Notes: generated by a model from the sequence alone, not told the origin. A stretch of 55,746 nucleotides of DNA from an uncultured Clostridia bacterium (GCA_945921465.1 CAMEKS010000004.1:1-55746); one strand, 5' to 3'. Positions 16,962 to 29,742 are shown, counted from the stretch's first letter. Numbers and translations: made by a program.

Positions 16962-17006
16962 TTAAAAAAAGTTATTCACAATTTTATATTAATTGTGAAT
17001 AACTAT
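16962..17006 (-). terminator. Terminator between mnmE and mnmG
   Basis: AGTTATTCACAATT (16970-16983) and AATTGTGAATAACT (16991-17004) are perfect 14-bp arms around TTATATT. On the minus strand the hairpin ends in a run of seven T. Each arm contains TTATTCACA, one base from the DnaA-box consensus TTATCCACA, so DnaA binding here is also possible. Confidence 0.8.
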
Positions 17007-17015
17007 TATATAATT

Positions 17016-18374
17016 TTATTTGCCTACACAAAACTTAGAAAATATTGTATCTATAATTTCTTCTACTTCAGTCTCACCAGTTATCTCACCTAGTTTTAAC
17101 CAAATATTCTTAATATCAATACTACAAAGATCTAAATTAATATTAGAACCTATAGAACTAATAGCGACATCAGTCAATTCAATTGCCGCTTTAACAATAT
17201 TAATATGTCTTAAATTAGTTAATAAAATATTACTACTAAGGATTGATTTGTCAAATATTAAGTCATATATCATATCTTTAAGTTTAATTATATTTTCATT
17301 GTTTTTGGCAGATATTATACATTTTTTGTCAATATCTAATAAGTTATAGTCAGCAACAATTTTATTGTCTGACTTATTAATTACTAATATAATATTATTT
17401 TTGTCTCGAATTAGCTTAAGTATATTATAATCTTGACTATCTAATTGTTCGCTACCATCTATTACAAATAGTATTATATCAGATTCATTAATTAGATTTT
17501 TAGCTTTTTCTATTCCTATATTCTCTACTATGTCACTACTTTCTCTTATACCAGCTGTATCTATTAAAACAAATTTAGCACCTTTGTAAATATAGATTTC
17601 TTCTAAAATATCTCTAGTCGTCCCTTTGATATTGGTCACAATTGCCCTATCATATTCTAACAAAGCATTCATTAAACTACTTTTACCAACATTAGATTTA
17701 CCTAAAATTAATATTTTTGTACCATTTTTGATACTCATACCAGTATTAGATGTATTGTATAGCCGAACTAATTCATTTTTAATATTTTTTAATTCAATAT
17801 CAACGTTTTGTTTAGTTTCTTCTTCGAGATTTTCCTCTGGATAATCCATACTTACTTCTAATTTAGCGATACAATCTTTTAATTCAGATTGAATTTTGAC
17901 AATTTTTTTATGTAAATTACCCTGCATCAGATTATAACCAGCTCTAATTTCGCTATCTGATTCTGAATTAATCACATCTATCACGCCTTCGGCTTCATCT
18001 AATGATAATTTCCCATTTATAAACGCACGTTTTGTAAATTCTCCACCTTCTGCAAGCACTGCACCATTATTAATTAGTTCTTGTAAAATTCCTTCAGCTA
18101 ATTTTACTCCACCATGACACTGAAATTCTACCAAATCTTCTCCTGTATAAGAATATGGAGACTTAAAATATACCATAATACATTTTTCAGTAAAGTTATG
18201 TGTAGTAAATGTACCTAAATACATCTTTCTTGGTTCAATTGTATTATAATCAAAACTTTTGCTTGTAAAAACTCGTTTTGATATATTGAGACTATCTTTC
18301 CCACTAAGTCTAATTATAGCAATTCCGCCAACGCCAATTGGAGTAGAAATAGCACATATTGTTGTATTTTCCAT
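17016..18374 (-). CDS. mnmE: tRNA modification GTPase MnmE
   Basis: A 452-residue GTPase (TrmE). It has an N-terminal folate-binding domain (TICAISTPIGVGGIAIIRLSG), a helical domain, and an inserted G domain with the P-loop GKSNVGKSS near residues 224-232, switch GTTRD, DTAGI and the NKSD specificity motif. It ends in the catalytic FCVGK (family C-x-G-K). It forms the MnmEG complex that modifies U34 of tRNA. The start has AAAGGAAAAATT before it. The usual upstream jag gene is absent, and 1.27 kb of AT-rich DNA separates it from dnaN. Confidence 0.97.
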   Translation of the reverse strand: MENTTICAISTPIGVGGIAIIRLSGKDSLNISKRVFTSKSFDYNTIEPRKMYLGTFTTHNFTEKCIMVYFKSPYSYTGEDLVEFQCHGGVKLAEGILQELINNGAVLAEGGEFTKRAFINGKLSLDEAEGVIDVINSESDSEIRAGYNLMQGNLHKKIVKIQSELKDCIAKLEVSMDYPEENLEEETKQNVDIELKNIKNELVRLYNTSNTGMSIKNGTKILILGKSNVGKSSLMNALLEYDRAIVTNIKGTTRDILEEIYIYKGAKFVLIDTAGIRESSDIVENIGIEKAKNLINESDIILFVIDGSEQLDSQDYNILKLIRDKNNIILVINKSDNKIVADYNLLDIDKKCIISAKNNENIIKLKDMIYDLIFDKSILSSNILLTNLRHINIVKAAIELTDVAISSIGSNINLDLCSIDIKNIWLKLGEITGETEVEEIIDTIFSKFCVGK

Positions 18375-18473
18375 AATTTTTCCTTTGAAATTATTTTATT
18401 TGATTAATTTTAATAAAATCGTGGCTTATAATTGCGATTTTTACCACTTTTTTAATACTAAAATTTTAATAAA

Positions 18474-18491
18474 ATGGCTAAATTTAGCCAT
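18474..18491. repeat. Palindrome, possible terminator
   Basis: ATGGCTAAATTTAGCCAT is a perfect 18-bp palindrome, a relative of the ATGGCTTAATTAAGCCAT terminators. It lies about 100 bases upstream of mnmE and may end transcripts entering from dnaN. Confidence 0.5.
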
Positions 18492-18650
18492 TATTTATTA
18501 ATTTTAAGAATTTTAATAATTTTACTAAATGAATTATTCCCCATTAATTAATATCAAAATCGCTTAAAATTACGATTTTTGATATATAATATTATAACAT
18601 AATACTTATATTATATAAACAATAATATATAATTTAATAAACTATTATAT

Positions 18651-18760
18651 ATTATATTAATCATTATATATATTATATATTATATATTATATTAATCATT
18701 ATATATATTATATATTATATATTATATTATATTTATCATTACATATATTATATATATTTA
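18651..18760. repeat. AT-rich tandem repeat
   Basis: Three units beginning ATTATATTAATCATT or ATTATATTTATCATT start at 18651, 18686 and 18726, so the spacing is 35-40 bases. The filler is almost pure TA. Such sequence unwinds easily and could act as a DNA unwinding element, but there are no DnaA boxes beside it. Confidence 0.7.
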
Positions 18761-19094
18761 AAAATTTTATATATTTTTATTATTTGATTTATACTACTTA
18801 TCTATTGTAGCACAAAATAATCAAAAGTAAATACTAAAATAGTATTTATACAAACTTAAACATATATATCAAAAATTTTATTAATAAATATACATTCTCT
18901 AAAATTAAAATATATAATAAATATACAAAATAATAAAGTATAAAAATTCATAACTAAATAAACAATTATTATAAGCAAATATTATTTTATATAAATAAAC
19001 AATATAAATTTGAAAATTACAATATTAATACACTATAAGCATTTATGATAAAAAATCAAATCTATATAAATCTTAAACTATTGTTTTGTAAATA

Positions 19095-19160
19095 AATTGA
19101 ATTAACATTAGTTATATACAAACGATCATATTGGGTACGAGTGTATATAACTTACGATAT
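19095..19160 (+). repeat. Interspersed repeat copy C (tail module only)
   Basis: AATTGAATTAACATTAGTTA, TATACAAACGATC, a TTGGGTACG block and AACTTACGATAT align with the tails of copies D and E over about 65 bases with scattered changes. No hairpin head module precedes it. Confidence 0.75.
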
Positions 19161-19295
19161 TATAAATTTATAAAATTTATTGCAATTGTCACAAACACTA
19201 ACTTTTTGACAAAAAGTTATACTTCGTTATTTTATTATTATTTATTATTTAGAAATAATGTAAAAAAGTGTTAAAATTTTATAATTTTTGCTATA

Positions 19296-19325
19296 TAAAA
19301 AATGGCTTAATTAAGCCATTTTTTA
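19296..19325. terminator. Bidirectional terminator
   Basis: ATGGCTTAATTAAGCCAT (19302-19319) is flanked by an A-run on the left and a T-run on the right. It could stop dnaN transcripts on the minus strand. It is identical to the mnmG-end palindrome. Confidence 0.7.
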
Positions 19326-19510
19326 TTTTTAATTAAAAAAATTATTAAAAATATGTTATTTTTTTTAATTTTTTTTATTAAAATACATATTGTCAAATTT
19401 ATTATATAGTAAAAAAATAATTAAACATTACTGACATAGTGTCACTAGCAAAATAATAATTTATAATTGCTTTCGGTTTGTATAGATAGTTATTATTAAT
19501 AGTGTGAAAC

Positions 19511-19558
19511 AAAAAAATTATCAACATTTTGATATTTGTTGTTGATAACTTTTTTTTT
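19511..19558. terminator. Bidirectional terminator after dnaN
   Basis: TTATCAACA (19518-19526) and TGTTGATAA (19540-19548) pair. They are bordered by an A-run on the left and C plus nine T on the right, so termination works in both directions. It lies 90 bases after the dnaN stop. Confidence 0.8.
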
Positions 19559-19644
19559 GATGATTTACTAATTATTAATTATTAATTCTAAAATTTAATT
19601 TTTATATTTTCTGATTATTCAAAAATTTGATTAGTAAATTAAAA

Positions 19645-20745
19645 TTATGAGATACGAACTGGTAAAATCAAATTAGTAAATGTAGTATCTTCATTACCAG
19701 TTATGACACATGGCGATATAGCACTATTGAAGTTAAGTTTGATATACTCATCATTAATTACTCTAAGAGTATCACTAAAGTATCTTGCATTAAATGCAAT
19801 AGAAATCTCTTTGCCAGCCAAAGATATAGAAATATTATCTTTGTTTTCACCAATCTCTGACTTGCTAGATATAACCATTAGTTTGTCATTAATATCAAAT
19901 TTAACTAAATTATTTTTGTCAACTCTGCTAAATAACATTGCTTTTTCTATAGAATTTTCTAATTGATTTTTGTTAATAATTACTGTTGTTGTAAATGTGG
20001 TAGGAATGATTTGACGATAATTAATAAATTCACCTGATAATAATCTAGTTGTAATTTTGGTATTTTCAATCTCTACCATCATAAAGTTATGTTGAATACG
20101 TACGGTCACTATGTCTTCCGAGTCATTAAGAATATTTGCAATTTCTTTTAAGCTCTTTGCTGGAACGACTATATTTGTATTTGGATAATTTGTTACAATT
20201 GGACATTTGGATAAAGCTAATCTAAATCCATCTAGTGCAACACCTGTTAATGTGTCAACACCAAGTTCTAATTTAACACCCTTAAGCAGTGGTCTAGTAT
20301 CATCTAAGGATACTGCAAACACGCAAGAATTGATTAAATCTTTGAAATTCTTTTGGGTAATTGTGAAAGAGTTGGAATATTGAACCCTTTCTATAGACGG
20401 ATACTCGCTACTATTGTAGCATTGAATTTTGCCAAAACTATCGGCATATCTTAGATTTAGTATATTTTGGTCATCTGTGGTAAGTTCAATTTGTTCATTA
20501 GACAATTTCTTAAGTAGTTCGCATAAGAATTTTCCCGGAACAACTGCTTCGCCCTCTATTTTGATATCTGATTTTATTTTGTTTTCGATTGTAAGTTCTG
20601 AATCTGTAGCAGTAAGAGTAAGATAATCTTCGTCGGTTCCTAGCTTAATACCCTCTAGTATAGGATTAATTGCTTTGCTAGGAAGTGCTTTGCTTACTTT
20701 AATTACAGCATCAGAAAGATCCAATCCATCACATACGATTTTCAT
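19645..20745 (-). CDS. dnaN: DNA polymerase III beta sliding clamp
   Basis: A 366-residue clamp with three repeated domains: LSDAVIKVSKALPSKAINPILEGIK at the start, GVALDGFRLALS in the middle, and the C-terminal ITGNEDTTFTNLILPVRIS, which ends in the usual LILPVR strand. The dimeric ring holds polymerase III on DNA and recruits many repair proteins. Length is normal (about 366-378). The start has AAGGAGCAAATCACA before the ATG. It follows dnaA by 221 bases, and that spacer carries the DnaA boxes. Confidence 0.98.
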   Translation of the reverse strand: MKIVCDGLDLSDAVIKVSKALPSKAINPILEGIKLGTDEDYLTLTATDSELTIENKIKSDIKIEGEAVVPGKFLCELLKKLSNEQIELTTDDQNILNLRYADSFGKIQCYNSSEYPSIERVQYSNSFTITQKNFKDLINSCVFAVSLDDTRPLLKGVKLELGVDTLTGVALDGFRLALSKCPIVTNYPNTNIVVPAKSLKEIANILNDSEDIVTVRIQHNFMMVEIENTKITTRLLSGEFINYRQIIPTTFTTTVIINKNQLENSIEKAMLFSRVDKNNLVKFDINDKLMVISSKSEIGENKDNISISLAGKEISIAFNARYFSDTLRVINDEYIKLNFNSAISPCVITGNEDTTFTNLILPVRIS

Positions 20746-20762
20746 TGTGATTTGCTCCTTTC

Positions 20763-20808
20763 ATATATTTTTTTTATTTATTTTTTAATAATAATATAAA
20801 TAATAATC
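20763..20808. other. Candidate DNA unwinding element
   Basis: About 45 bases made almost only of A and T (ATATTTTTTTTATTTATTTT and onward), immediately beside the DnaA box at 20819. Confidence 0.5.
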
Positions 20809-20818
20809 CCTGTGGAAT

Positions 20819-20827
20819 TGTGGATAA
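20819..20827 (-). promoter_or_regulatory. DnaA box 1
   Basis: TGTGGATAA, the exact complement of TTATCCACA. A weaker TGTGGAATT directly precedes it at 20811-20819. Confidence 0.85.
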
Positions 20828-20916
20828 GTACGGACAAAATCAACATATTGTAGTCATAACTTCGAAAAATGATAGGTTATAACACAAAATATTGATAAAA
20901 TGATTGTTAATCAAAT

Positions 20917-20925
20917 TGTGGATAA
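20917..20925 (-). promoter_or_regulatory. DnaA box 2
   Basis: TGTGGATAA, exact, in the same orientation as box 1 and 98 bases from it. Confidence 0.85.
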
Positions 20926-20960
20926 GTGAGAATATTGTACACATTACAATATTGGTCAAT

Positions 20961-20969
20961 TGTGGATTA
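20961..20969 (-). promoter_or_regulatory. DnaA box-like site over the dnaA stop
   Basis: TGTGGATTA (minus strand TAATCCACA) differs from the consensus by one base and includes the dnaA stop codon. Confidence 0.55.
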
Positions 20970-22307
20970 CTGCCTAGTGGCCATACTCTTAATATCTTCG
21001 ACCGCTATTTTGATTCGGTTGTTGTTTTTGATTAGGTCAGACACTTTTTCTCGAGCATGAATGACTGTTGTGTGGTCTTTGCCTCCAAATATTTGACCTA
21101 CACTGGTTAAAGGTAGCGCCAACATATCGACAATGATATACATACAGATTTGTCTTGGCTCTACTATTTCTTTGTTCTTTTTCTTGCCAAGTAAGTCTGT
21201 TCTAGATACATTGAAATATTTGCATACACATTCAATTATTCTGTCTGGTGTAAGATTTTGCTTGGTAGTAGTTACATGGTCCTTAAGTGATTCCATTACA
21301 TCGTTAAGGTCGGCAACTTCTTTCATATGCAAGCAAGCATAAAAGTGAACTTTGCCAAGTATTCCCTCTAATTCTCGGATATTGGTATCAAAATTTTCGG
21401 CTATATAGTTAATAACGTCATTTTTAACAATGTATTTTTCTGTCTCGGCTTTTTTCTGCAATATTGCTACCCTAGTCTCAAAGTCAGGCGTCTGGATATC
21501 TTGGATAAAACCCATACTAAATCGGCTAACAAGACGTTCTTGTAAGGTAGGAATCTCTTTTGGAGGTCTATCGGATACTATTATTATCTGCTTATTGTTC
21601 TGATACAAATCGTTGAATGTATGGAAAAACTCTTCTTGGGTGCCTGTGTGTTTGGATATAATCTGAATATCATCAACCATTAAAACATCTACATTACGAT
21701 ATTTTTCTCTAAAATTACTGTTGTAATGATTGCCACCATTCTTCATACTCTCGATATAGTCATTAACAAACTTCTCGCAAGTGACATATAGCACGTTTAA
21801 TTCGGGATTATGTTCTTCTAGATAGTTGCCAATTGCGTGTAACAAATGTGTTTTGCCAAGTCCTGTCCCACCATAGATAAATAGTGGATTAATTTTGCCA
21901 GGATGTTCTGCCACACCTACCGCAGCAGCGTATACATATTTGTTGCTATTGCCTACTACAAAGTTGTCGAATGTATATTTTTTGTTGAAGTTATTAAGCC
22001 TTTTGGACTGAGCCAAAGATTTGCTTTCTTCTTCTTTCAGACGTTCAAAATACTCGTCTTTTTCGTACGGGTCTAATACTACAAAATCCTTAATCTCGTC
22101 GGTTACTTTGCTCAAATTTTCTTTGATTTGTTGAGCGTGAAGTGACATCACACGACTCTTAGCATTGGCACTGGTGCTTGCCAAATATAGCACACCATCC
22201 ACCACTTCGATAGGCTCGAGAGTGTTGATCCATAGGTCGTATGATAGAGAGGATACTTGCCCTTTTAACCCGTCTTTAGTCTGCGACCAAATACTTGTAA
22301 TATTCAT
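20967..22307 (-). CDS. dnaA: Chromosomal replication initiator protein DnaA
   Basis: A 446-residue initiator. Domain I covers about residues 1-80 (IWSQTKDGLKGQVSSLSYDLW). A short linker follows. The AAA+ domain has Walker A GGTGLGKT at 146-153 and Walker B VLMVDDIQ. The C-terminal DNA-binding domain has the signature GGKDHTTVIHAREKV. It melts oriC by binding DnaA boxes, two of which lie directly downstream. The start has GAGGAAGAT before the ATG. It lies 173 bases after recF in the same direction, which reverses the usual dnaA-dnaN-recF order. Confidence 0.99.
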   Translation of the reverse strand: MNITSIWSQTKDGLKGQVSSLSYDLWINTLEPIEVVDGVLYLASTSANAKSRVMSLHAQQIKENLSKVTDEIKDFVVLDPYEKDEYFERLKEEESKSLAQSKRLNNFNKKYTFDNFVVGNSNKYVYAAAVGVAEHPGKINPLFIYGGTGLGKTHLLHAIGNYLEEHNPELNVLYVTCEKFVNDYIESMKNGGNHYNSNFREKYRNVDVLMVDDIQIISKHTGTQEEFFHTFNDLYQNNKQIIIVSDRPPKEIPTLQERLVSRFSMGFIQDIQTPDFETRVAILQKKAETEKYIVKNDVINYIAENFDTNIRELEGILGKVHFYACLHMKEVADLNDVMESLKDHVTTTKQNLTPDRIIECVCKYFNVSRTDLLGKKKNKEIVEPRQICMYIIVDMLALPLTSVGQIFGGKDHTTVIHAREKVSDLIKNNNRIKIAVEDIKSMATRQ

Positions 22308-22480
22308 ATCTTCCTCATCAAAAAAATATATTAAAGTACTAACATAAGACTAGAAAATTAAGCCTTATAGCTATTAGTCTACTACTAGTATAGTAGTAAA
22401 TAAAAAAAAAGTCAAGTAGTTTACTTTCTTTTTTCAAAAATAGCAAAACTTGGCTTAATTTAGGCATTTTTTAATATTAA

Positions 22481-23566
22481 TTAATTGACAATTTTTCCTT
22501 CATTAATGGTGATTATATTGGCGTCTATTGCCTCATTATATTCGGTGCAAGTAATGATAGTCTGATAGTTAGATACAGCCTGCAATAACTTATTCTTGCG
22601 GCTACTATCTAACTCGGACAATACATCGTCAAGCAACAAAATAGGTGTGTCTTTGACCTCGTTGTTGATTACTTCTAACTCTGCAAGTTTTAGTGTCAAA
22701 GCCGCAGTTCGCTGCTGACCCTGAGAGCCAAATGAACGAATGTCAATATCGTTAATTATTATCTTGATGTCGTCTCGTTGTGGGCCGACTGATGTATAAC
22801 CTAGTGCAATATCCTTTTCTCTTGCATCTAGCAAATCGGATAATAATTGCTGCTTAATTGCTTTGATATCTGTGCCCACTATTCCGTTATACTCTAATCT
22901 AAAAGTCTCGGTCCCTTCGGTTAATGTATTGTGTACTTCGGCGGCAATAGAAGATAGCAGATTGATAAATTGCAGCCTAGTGTAAATAATATGGGATCCG
23001 TAAGTTGCCAACTGGTCATTCCATATATCTAGAGTGTCCCAAATGGTTTGACTATTGCCTCGAGTTCTAAGTAGTTTGTTACGCTGTTCCAAAATGGTGA
23101 AATATTGGTTAAGGTTATAAAAATAATTCTTGTCAAATTGGCAAATGGCAATATCCAAAAATTTTCTACGCTCGTTAGGTCCTGATTTGACTATATTAAG
23201 TTCGTCGGGACTAAAATATACTGTATTGATTTCGCCAAGCAATTGGCTAATTTTTTTTAGATAATAACCATTGATTTTAATAGATTTGTTATTGCTGGTA
23301 GAAAGGAAAATTTCTATTTTCTTATGCGACTTTACTTGTTTGACATACTCTATCGTGATTTTAGCAAAAGTACTGTTCCAGCGTATCAATTCACGCTCTT
23401 TTGCCGTCCTTGGCGACTTACCAATAGAGGCCAGATATATGCTTTCTAGCAAATTCGTTTTACCTTGGGCGTTATTCCCCACCACGACATTGATACCTGG
23501 TGTTAAATACACAGTCTCGTTATCATAGTTACGAAAATTATTCAACTGTATGCTTTTGATGTACAT
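22481..23566 (-). CDS. recF: DNA replication and repair protein RecF
   Basis: A 361-residue SMC-like ATPase. It starts MYIKSIQLNNFRNYDNETV and has Walker A GNNAQGKT at residues 30-37. The ABC signature FGSQGQQRTAALTLKLAE and Walker B LLLDDVLSELD are in the C-terminal half. RecF loads RecA at gaps together with RecO and RecR. An in-frame ATG 30 codons upstream exists, but the chosen start has TAGGAGTGTAT before it and fits the family length. It is the first gene of a minus-strand recF-dnaA-dnaN series. Confidence 0.97.
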   Translation of the reverse strand: MYIKSIQLNNFRNYDNETVYLTPGINVVVGNNAQGKTNLLESIYLASIGKSPRTAKERELIRWNSTFAKITIEYVKQVKSHKKIEIFLSTSNNKSIKINGYYLKKISQLLGEINTVYFSPDELNIVKSGPNERRKFLDIAICQFDKNYFYNLNQYFTILEQRNKLLRTRGNSQTIWDTLDIWNDQLATYGSHIIYTRLQFINLLSSIAAEVHNTLTEGTETFRLEYNGIVGTDIKAIKQQLLSDLLDAREKDIALGYTSVGPQRDDIKIIINDIDIRSFGSQGQQRTAALTLKLAELEVINNEVKDTPILLLDDVLSELDSSRKNKLLQAVSNYQTIITCTEYNEAIDANIITINEGKIVN

Positions 23567-26530
<2,964 letters not shown>

Positions 26531-26538
26531 CAAAGCAA

Positions 26539-26718
26539 TTGGATATTCATTACATAGATTGTGCTAGAAGAATAATATCCAAAATAGTCGAAAGACGGAC
26601 TATAAAACCAAAGAAAGAATATATAGAAGCATTTGTCATTAATTATTATGGCAAAACAAAGAAAAAAGCAACAGATTTGTCACGATTATTAGAAGAAATT
26701 TGGACGAAAAACAATTGA
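26539..26718 (+). CDS. Possible small ORF between gyrB and gyrA
   Basis: A 59-codon frame starts at TTG only 8 bases after the gyrB stop and ends TGA. The product is basic and looks protein-like (ARRIISKIVERRTIKPKKEY, then GKTKKKATDLSRLLEEIW). There is no ribosome binding site, so it may be translated by coupling to gyrB or be a remnant of an older gene. No family is recognised. Confidence 0.35.
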   Translation: MDIHYIDCARRIISKIVERRTIKPKKEYIEAFVINYYGKTKKKATDLSRLLEEIWTKNN

Positions 26719-26762
26719 TTGTTGAGGCTTTTTGTAAGTAGATTGCAATTATGCAGCAAGTA

Positions 26763-26782
26763 AGCGATTTAGCAAAATCGCT
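26763..26782. repeat. Hairpin between gyrB and gyrA
   Basis: AGCGATTT-AGCA-AAATCGCT, an 8-bp stem with a four-base loop, followed by TTGCAAC and, shortly after, TTTGAGTTGCAC. It may be a weak gyrB terminator or a distant relative of the hairpin repeats, since copies A, E and G share TTGCAACTCA-like sequence. Confidence 0.5.
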
Positions 26783-26864
26783 TTGCAACTAATGTAGTTT
26801 GAGTTGCACTATTTATCGTATTGTGACGGTAAGAAAGTATATTAGTGCAAAACACTACAAAAGT

Positions 26865-26878
26865 CCACCGTTAGGTGG
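26865..26878 (+). promoter_or_regulatory. Hairpin in the gyrA leader
   Basis: CCACC-GTTA-GGTGG forms a GC-rich hairpin 22 bases upstream of the gyrA ATG, just before the GGGGG ribosome binding site. It could affect gyrA translation, but no function is proven. Confidence 0.4.
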
Positions 26879-26899
26879 TATTAAAACTGGGGGAAAATT

Positions 26900-29476
26900 A
26901 TGGACAACAACGACAATATCAAGGACCAAGAAACTATCAAAACTGCCGAAAACGCTAGGAACAAGGTATTAGAAGTTAAAGTTAAGGAAGAACTAGAGAA
27001 GTCATTTATTGCCTATGCTATGGCAGTAAATGTATCTCGTGCCATTCCTGATATCAGAGATGGACTTAAGCCTGTACATAGGCGTATTCTGTATACTATG
27101 GGCGGCGAACTAAACCTATTTAACGACAAGCCATTTAAGAAATGCGCTCGTATTGTAGGTGATGTAATGGGTAAATTTCACCCACATGGCGACTCGGCAA
27201 TTTATGACGCTTTGGTTAGATTGGCGCAAGATTTTACCATCAATGCTCCATTGGTTGAGGGACACGGCAACTTTGGCTCGGTAGATGGAGACAGCCCTGC
27301 TGCTATGCGTTATACCGAAGCAAGGCTATCTAAGATTAGTAACGAGATGCTGTCGACTATTGACAAAGAGACAGTTGACTTTTACCCTAACTTCGATGGC
27401 ACATTGCAGCAACCCATTGTACTTCCTGCAAGGTTTCCTAACCTATTAGTTAATGGTTCGGATGGTATAGCTGTAGGTATGGCCACCAATATTCCACCTC
27501 ACAACTTGGGAGAGGTTGTAGATGGTGTAGTTGCTCTAATTGACAACAAAGACCTAGATATAGAGGAATTAATGCGATATATCCCTGCTCCTGACTTCCC
27601 AACAAAGGCATATATTTTGGGCTTAAAAGGAGTAAGAGAGGCGTATAGGACAGGCAAAGGGACATTCTACATTCGTGCTAAGGCAGATATAGAAGAGACA
27701 CCAAATGGACGTAGTCGAATAGTTGTGACCGAGATACCTTATCAGGTTAACAAAGCCAAGTTAATAATGCAGATAGCCGACCTTGTAAAATCAAAAAGGA
27801 TAGAGGGTATAGCCGATATCAAAGAAGAGAGTGATAGAGAGGGCTTGAGAATAGTTATTGACATCAAGAAAGATGCCAATGCGCAGGTTGTGCTTAATAC
27901 CCTATATAAGCACACTCAATTACAAATCAGTTTTGGTGTAATTATGTTGGCATTGGTCAATGGCACACCTAAGATTTGTAACCTTATGGAAGTGGTTAAA
28001 AGTTTCTTAGATTTCCAGAAAGAGATTATTATTCGAAGGACGAAATTCGATCTAGATAAAGCCGAGCAAAAGGCACATATTCTAGAGGGTTTGGTAATTG
28101 CGCAAGCCAATATTGACGAAGTAATTAGACAAATCAAAATGTCCGAAGACAAGAACGACGCAATTGAGCGATTAACCAAGTTGTTCGAACTGACCGAGAG
28201 GCAGGCTCAAGCAATCTTGGATATGCGTTTACAGAAGTTAACAGGTCTGGAGGTTGAGAAATTAAAAGAAGACTTAGAAGAAACACATAATCTGATAAAA
28301 GAATACAAGAGCATTCTAGAGTCTGAGGAAAAAGTTTTGGCTATAATTAAAGAAGACTTACTGACCATTAAGGCAAAATATGGCGAGCCAAGAAAGACCG
28401 AAATTTTGATGGATTATTCCGATATAGATATAGCAGACTTGATAGAGAAAAAAGATGTTGTTATTACCCTAACTCATGGTGGATATGTTAAGCGTATGCC
28501 AATAACCGAGTACAAGAGTCAACATCGTGGCGGAATGGGAGTAAATACACACAAGACAAAAGAAGAGGACTGGGTAGATAATATCTTTATGACCAATACT
28601 CACGACGATTTGTTCTGCTTCAGCGACCAAGGCAAGGTGTATAGTATTAAGGCCTACGAAGTTCCAGAGGCGCAAAAAACCGCCAAAGGTAGGGCAATTG
28701 TTAATATCATCCAAGTAGACCAAGGGGAGCGAATAACTACAATTATTCCTGTTAATAGGGCAGACATTGAGGGTAAAGATTTGTTGATGTGCACCCGAAG
28801 TGGAATGATTAAGAAGACCAAATTGTCCGAGTTCGAGAATATTAGACGAAGCGGCAAATTAGCCATCCGACTAGCCGAGGGAGACTCCTTGATAGGTGTA
28901 TATGTAGCCGAGCCTAATGATCAAATTATATTAGCGGCAAGCAATGGCAAATGTATTAGATTCCGCGAATCGGATATTCGACTAGTGGGCAGAGATGCTG
29001 GAGGCGTGCGTGGTATGAAACTAGCCGAAGGCGAGCATTTGGTAGATATTGTATTGCTAAAAGATGGTTACGACATTATTACTGTATCAGCTAATGGTTA
29101 TGGCAAACGTAGTAGCCAAGACGATTATAGGACTCAAGGCAGATATGGATCGGGTGTCGCCGCAGGTATATTTAATGAACAGACCGGGGATATAATATCG
29201 CTAAAGCAAATATCTGACGACGAAGACGTAATGCTTATTTGCGATGACGGACAAGTAATTAGATTAAAGGCGACTGAGATCAAAACTATAGGGCGAAACA
29301 CCAAAGGCGTCAAATTGATGCAAGTAAAAGAGGGAACAAAGATAGTATCCATAGCAGTTGTTCCTACCGAGAAAGTAGAAGCGAGTCCTACACCATCCGA
29401 TGAATTAATTGCAGACAATGCAACGGAAGATATTGTAGAAGAATTAACCACTGACTCCCCTACAATCGAAGAATAA
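26900..29476 (+). CDS. gyrA: DNA gyrase subunit A
   Basis: An 858-residue subunit. The quinolone-region [14 protein letters not shown] is at residues 94-107 and the catalytic tyrosine is in [11 protein letters not shown] (Tyr138). The C-terminal DNA-wrapping domain has the GyrA box QHRGGMG at 541-547, which distinguishes it from ParC. Position 99 is serine, the usual quinolone-sensitive state. The acidic C-terminal tail (about 40 residues) is typical. The start has a strong CTGGGGGAAAATT before the ATG. It follows gyrB by 369 bases. Confidence 0.98.
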   Translation: MDNNDNIKDQETIKTAENARNKVLEVKVKEELEKSFIAYAMAVNVSRAIPDIRDGLKPVHRRILYTMGGELNLFNDKPFKKCARIVGDVMGKFHPHGDSAIYDALVRLAQDFTINAPLVEGHGNFGSVDGDSPAAMRYTEARLSKISNEMLSTIDKETVDFYPNFDGTLQQPIVLPARFPNLLVNGSDGIAVGMATNIPPHNLGEVVDGVVALIDNKDLDIEELMRYIPAPDFPTKAYILGLKGVREAYRTGKGTFYIRAKADIEETPNGRSRIVVTEIPYQVNKAKLIMQIADLVKSKRIEGIADIKEESDREGLRIVIDIKKDANAQVVLNTLYKHTQLQISFGVIMLALVNGTPKICNLMEVVKSFLDFQKEIIIRRTKFDLDKAEQKAHILEGLVIAQANIDEVIRQIKMSEDKNDAIERLTKLFELTERQAQAILDMRLQKLTGLEVEKLKEDLEETHNLIKEYKSILESEEKVLAIIKEDLLTIKAKYGEPRKTEILMDYSDIDIADLIEKKDVVITLTHGGYVKRMPITEYKSQHRGGMGVNTHKTKEEDWVDNIFMTNTHDDLFCFSDQGKVYSIKAYEVPEAQKTAKGRAIVNIIQVDQGERITTIIPVNRADIEGKDLLMCTRSGMIKKTKLSEFENIRRSGKLAIRLAEGDSLIGVYVAEPNDQIILAASNGKCIRFRESDIRLVGRDAGGVRGMKLAEGEHLVDIVLLKDGYDIITVSANGYGKRSSQDDYRTQGRYGSGVAAGIFNEQTGDIISLKQISDDEDVMLICDDGQVIRLKATEIKTIGRNTKGVKLMQVKEGTKIVSIAVVPTEKVEASPTPSDELIADNATEDIVEELTTDSPTIEE

Positions 29477-29564
29477 CAAGACAATTTTGTTAGGTCATCA
29501 TCACATTTGATCCTAAAACCAAACCGATATAATGGCGAAGAATGTTTGCTGATATATTAAAAAT

Positions 29565-29626
29565 AACACACTGACTACACTTATGTTAACTATTTAATTG
29601 TTTAAGTTGGGCGGTGTGTTTTTTTA
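29565..29626 (+). terminator. Likely gyrA terminator
   Basis: AACACAC and GTGTGTT pair across a 40-base loop and are followed by seven T. The long loop makes it less certain. Confidence 0.55.
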
Positions 29627-29742
29627 CTACCATAATTTGTGTGACAAAACTATTGCTATTTGGTTGTTAATTTAGGTTAAATTATTGTAATTATTAGTTT
29701 GTTATGATAAAATGAATATTAGAACGTAAAGGTGGTTTGACA

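Larger units (their letters stand above)
18375..19644. other. Very AT-rich gap between mnmE and dnaN
   Basis: This 1.27 kb stretch, among the most AT-rich of the window, holds no convincing gene on either strand. It contains the palindrome at 18474-18491, tandem AT repeats (18651-18760), the interspersed tail module at 19095-19160, and terminators at 19296-19325 and 19511-19558. The position is where rpmH, rnpA, yidC and jag are found in most Bacillota. Confidence 0.8.
20746..20966. other. Probable replication origin (oriC) in the dnaA-dnaN spacer
   Basis: This 221-base spacer has two exact DnaA boxes (minus-strand TTATCCACA), one near-box at the dnaA stop, and an almost pure AT stretch (20763-20808) that could be the unwinding element. 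Bacillota commonly have oriC beside dnaA, including in the dnaA-dnaN spacer. The strand switch of the genes, however, is 3 kb away between recF and gyrB, so the exact origin is uncertain. Confidence 0.7.

Noticed and set aside
22446..22470. recF terminator
   Set aside because: TTGGCTTAATTTAGGCATT pairs poorly and has no good T-run on the minus strand, so it was left as a decayed relative of the 18-bp palindrome.
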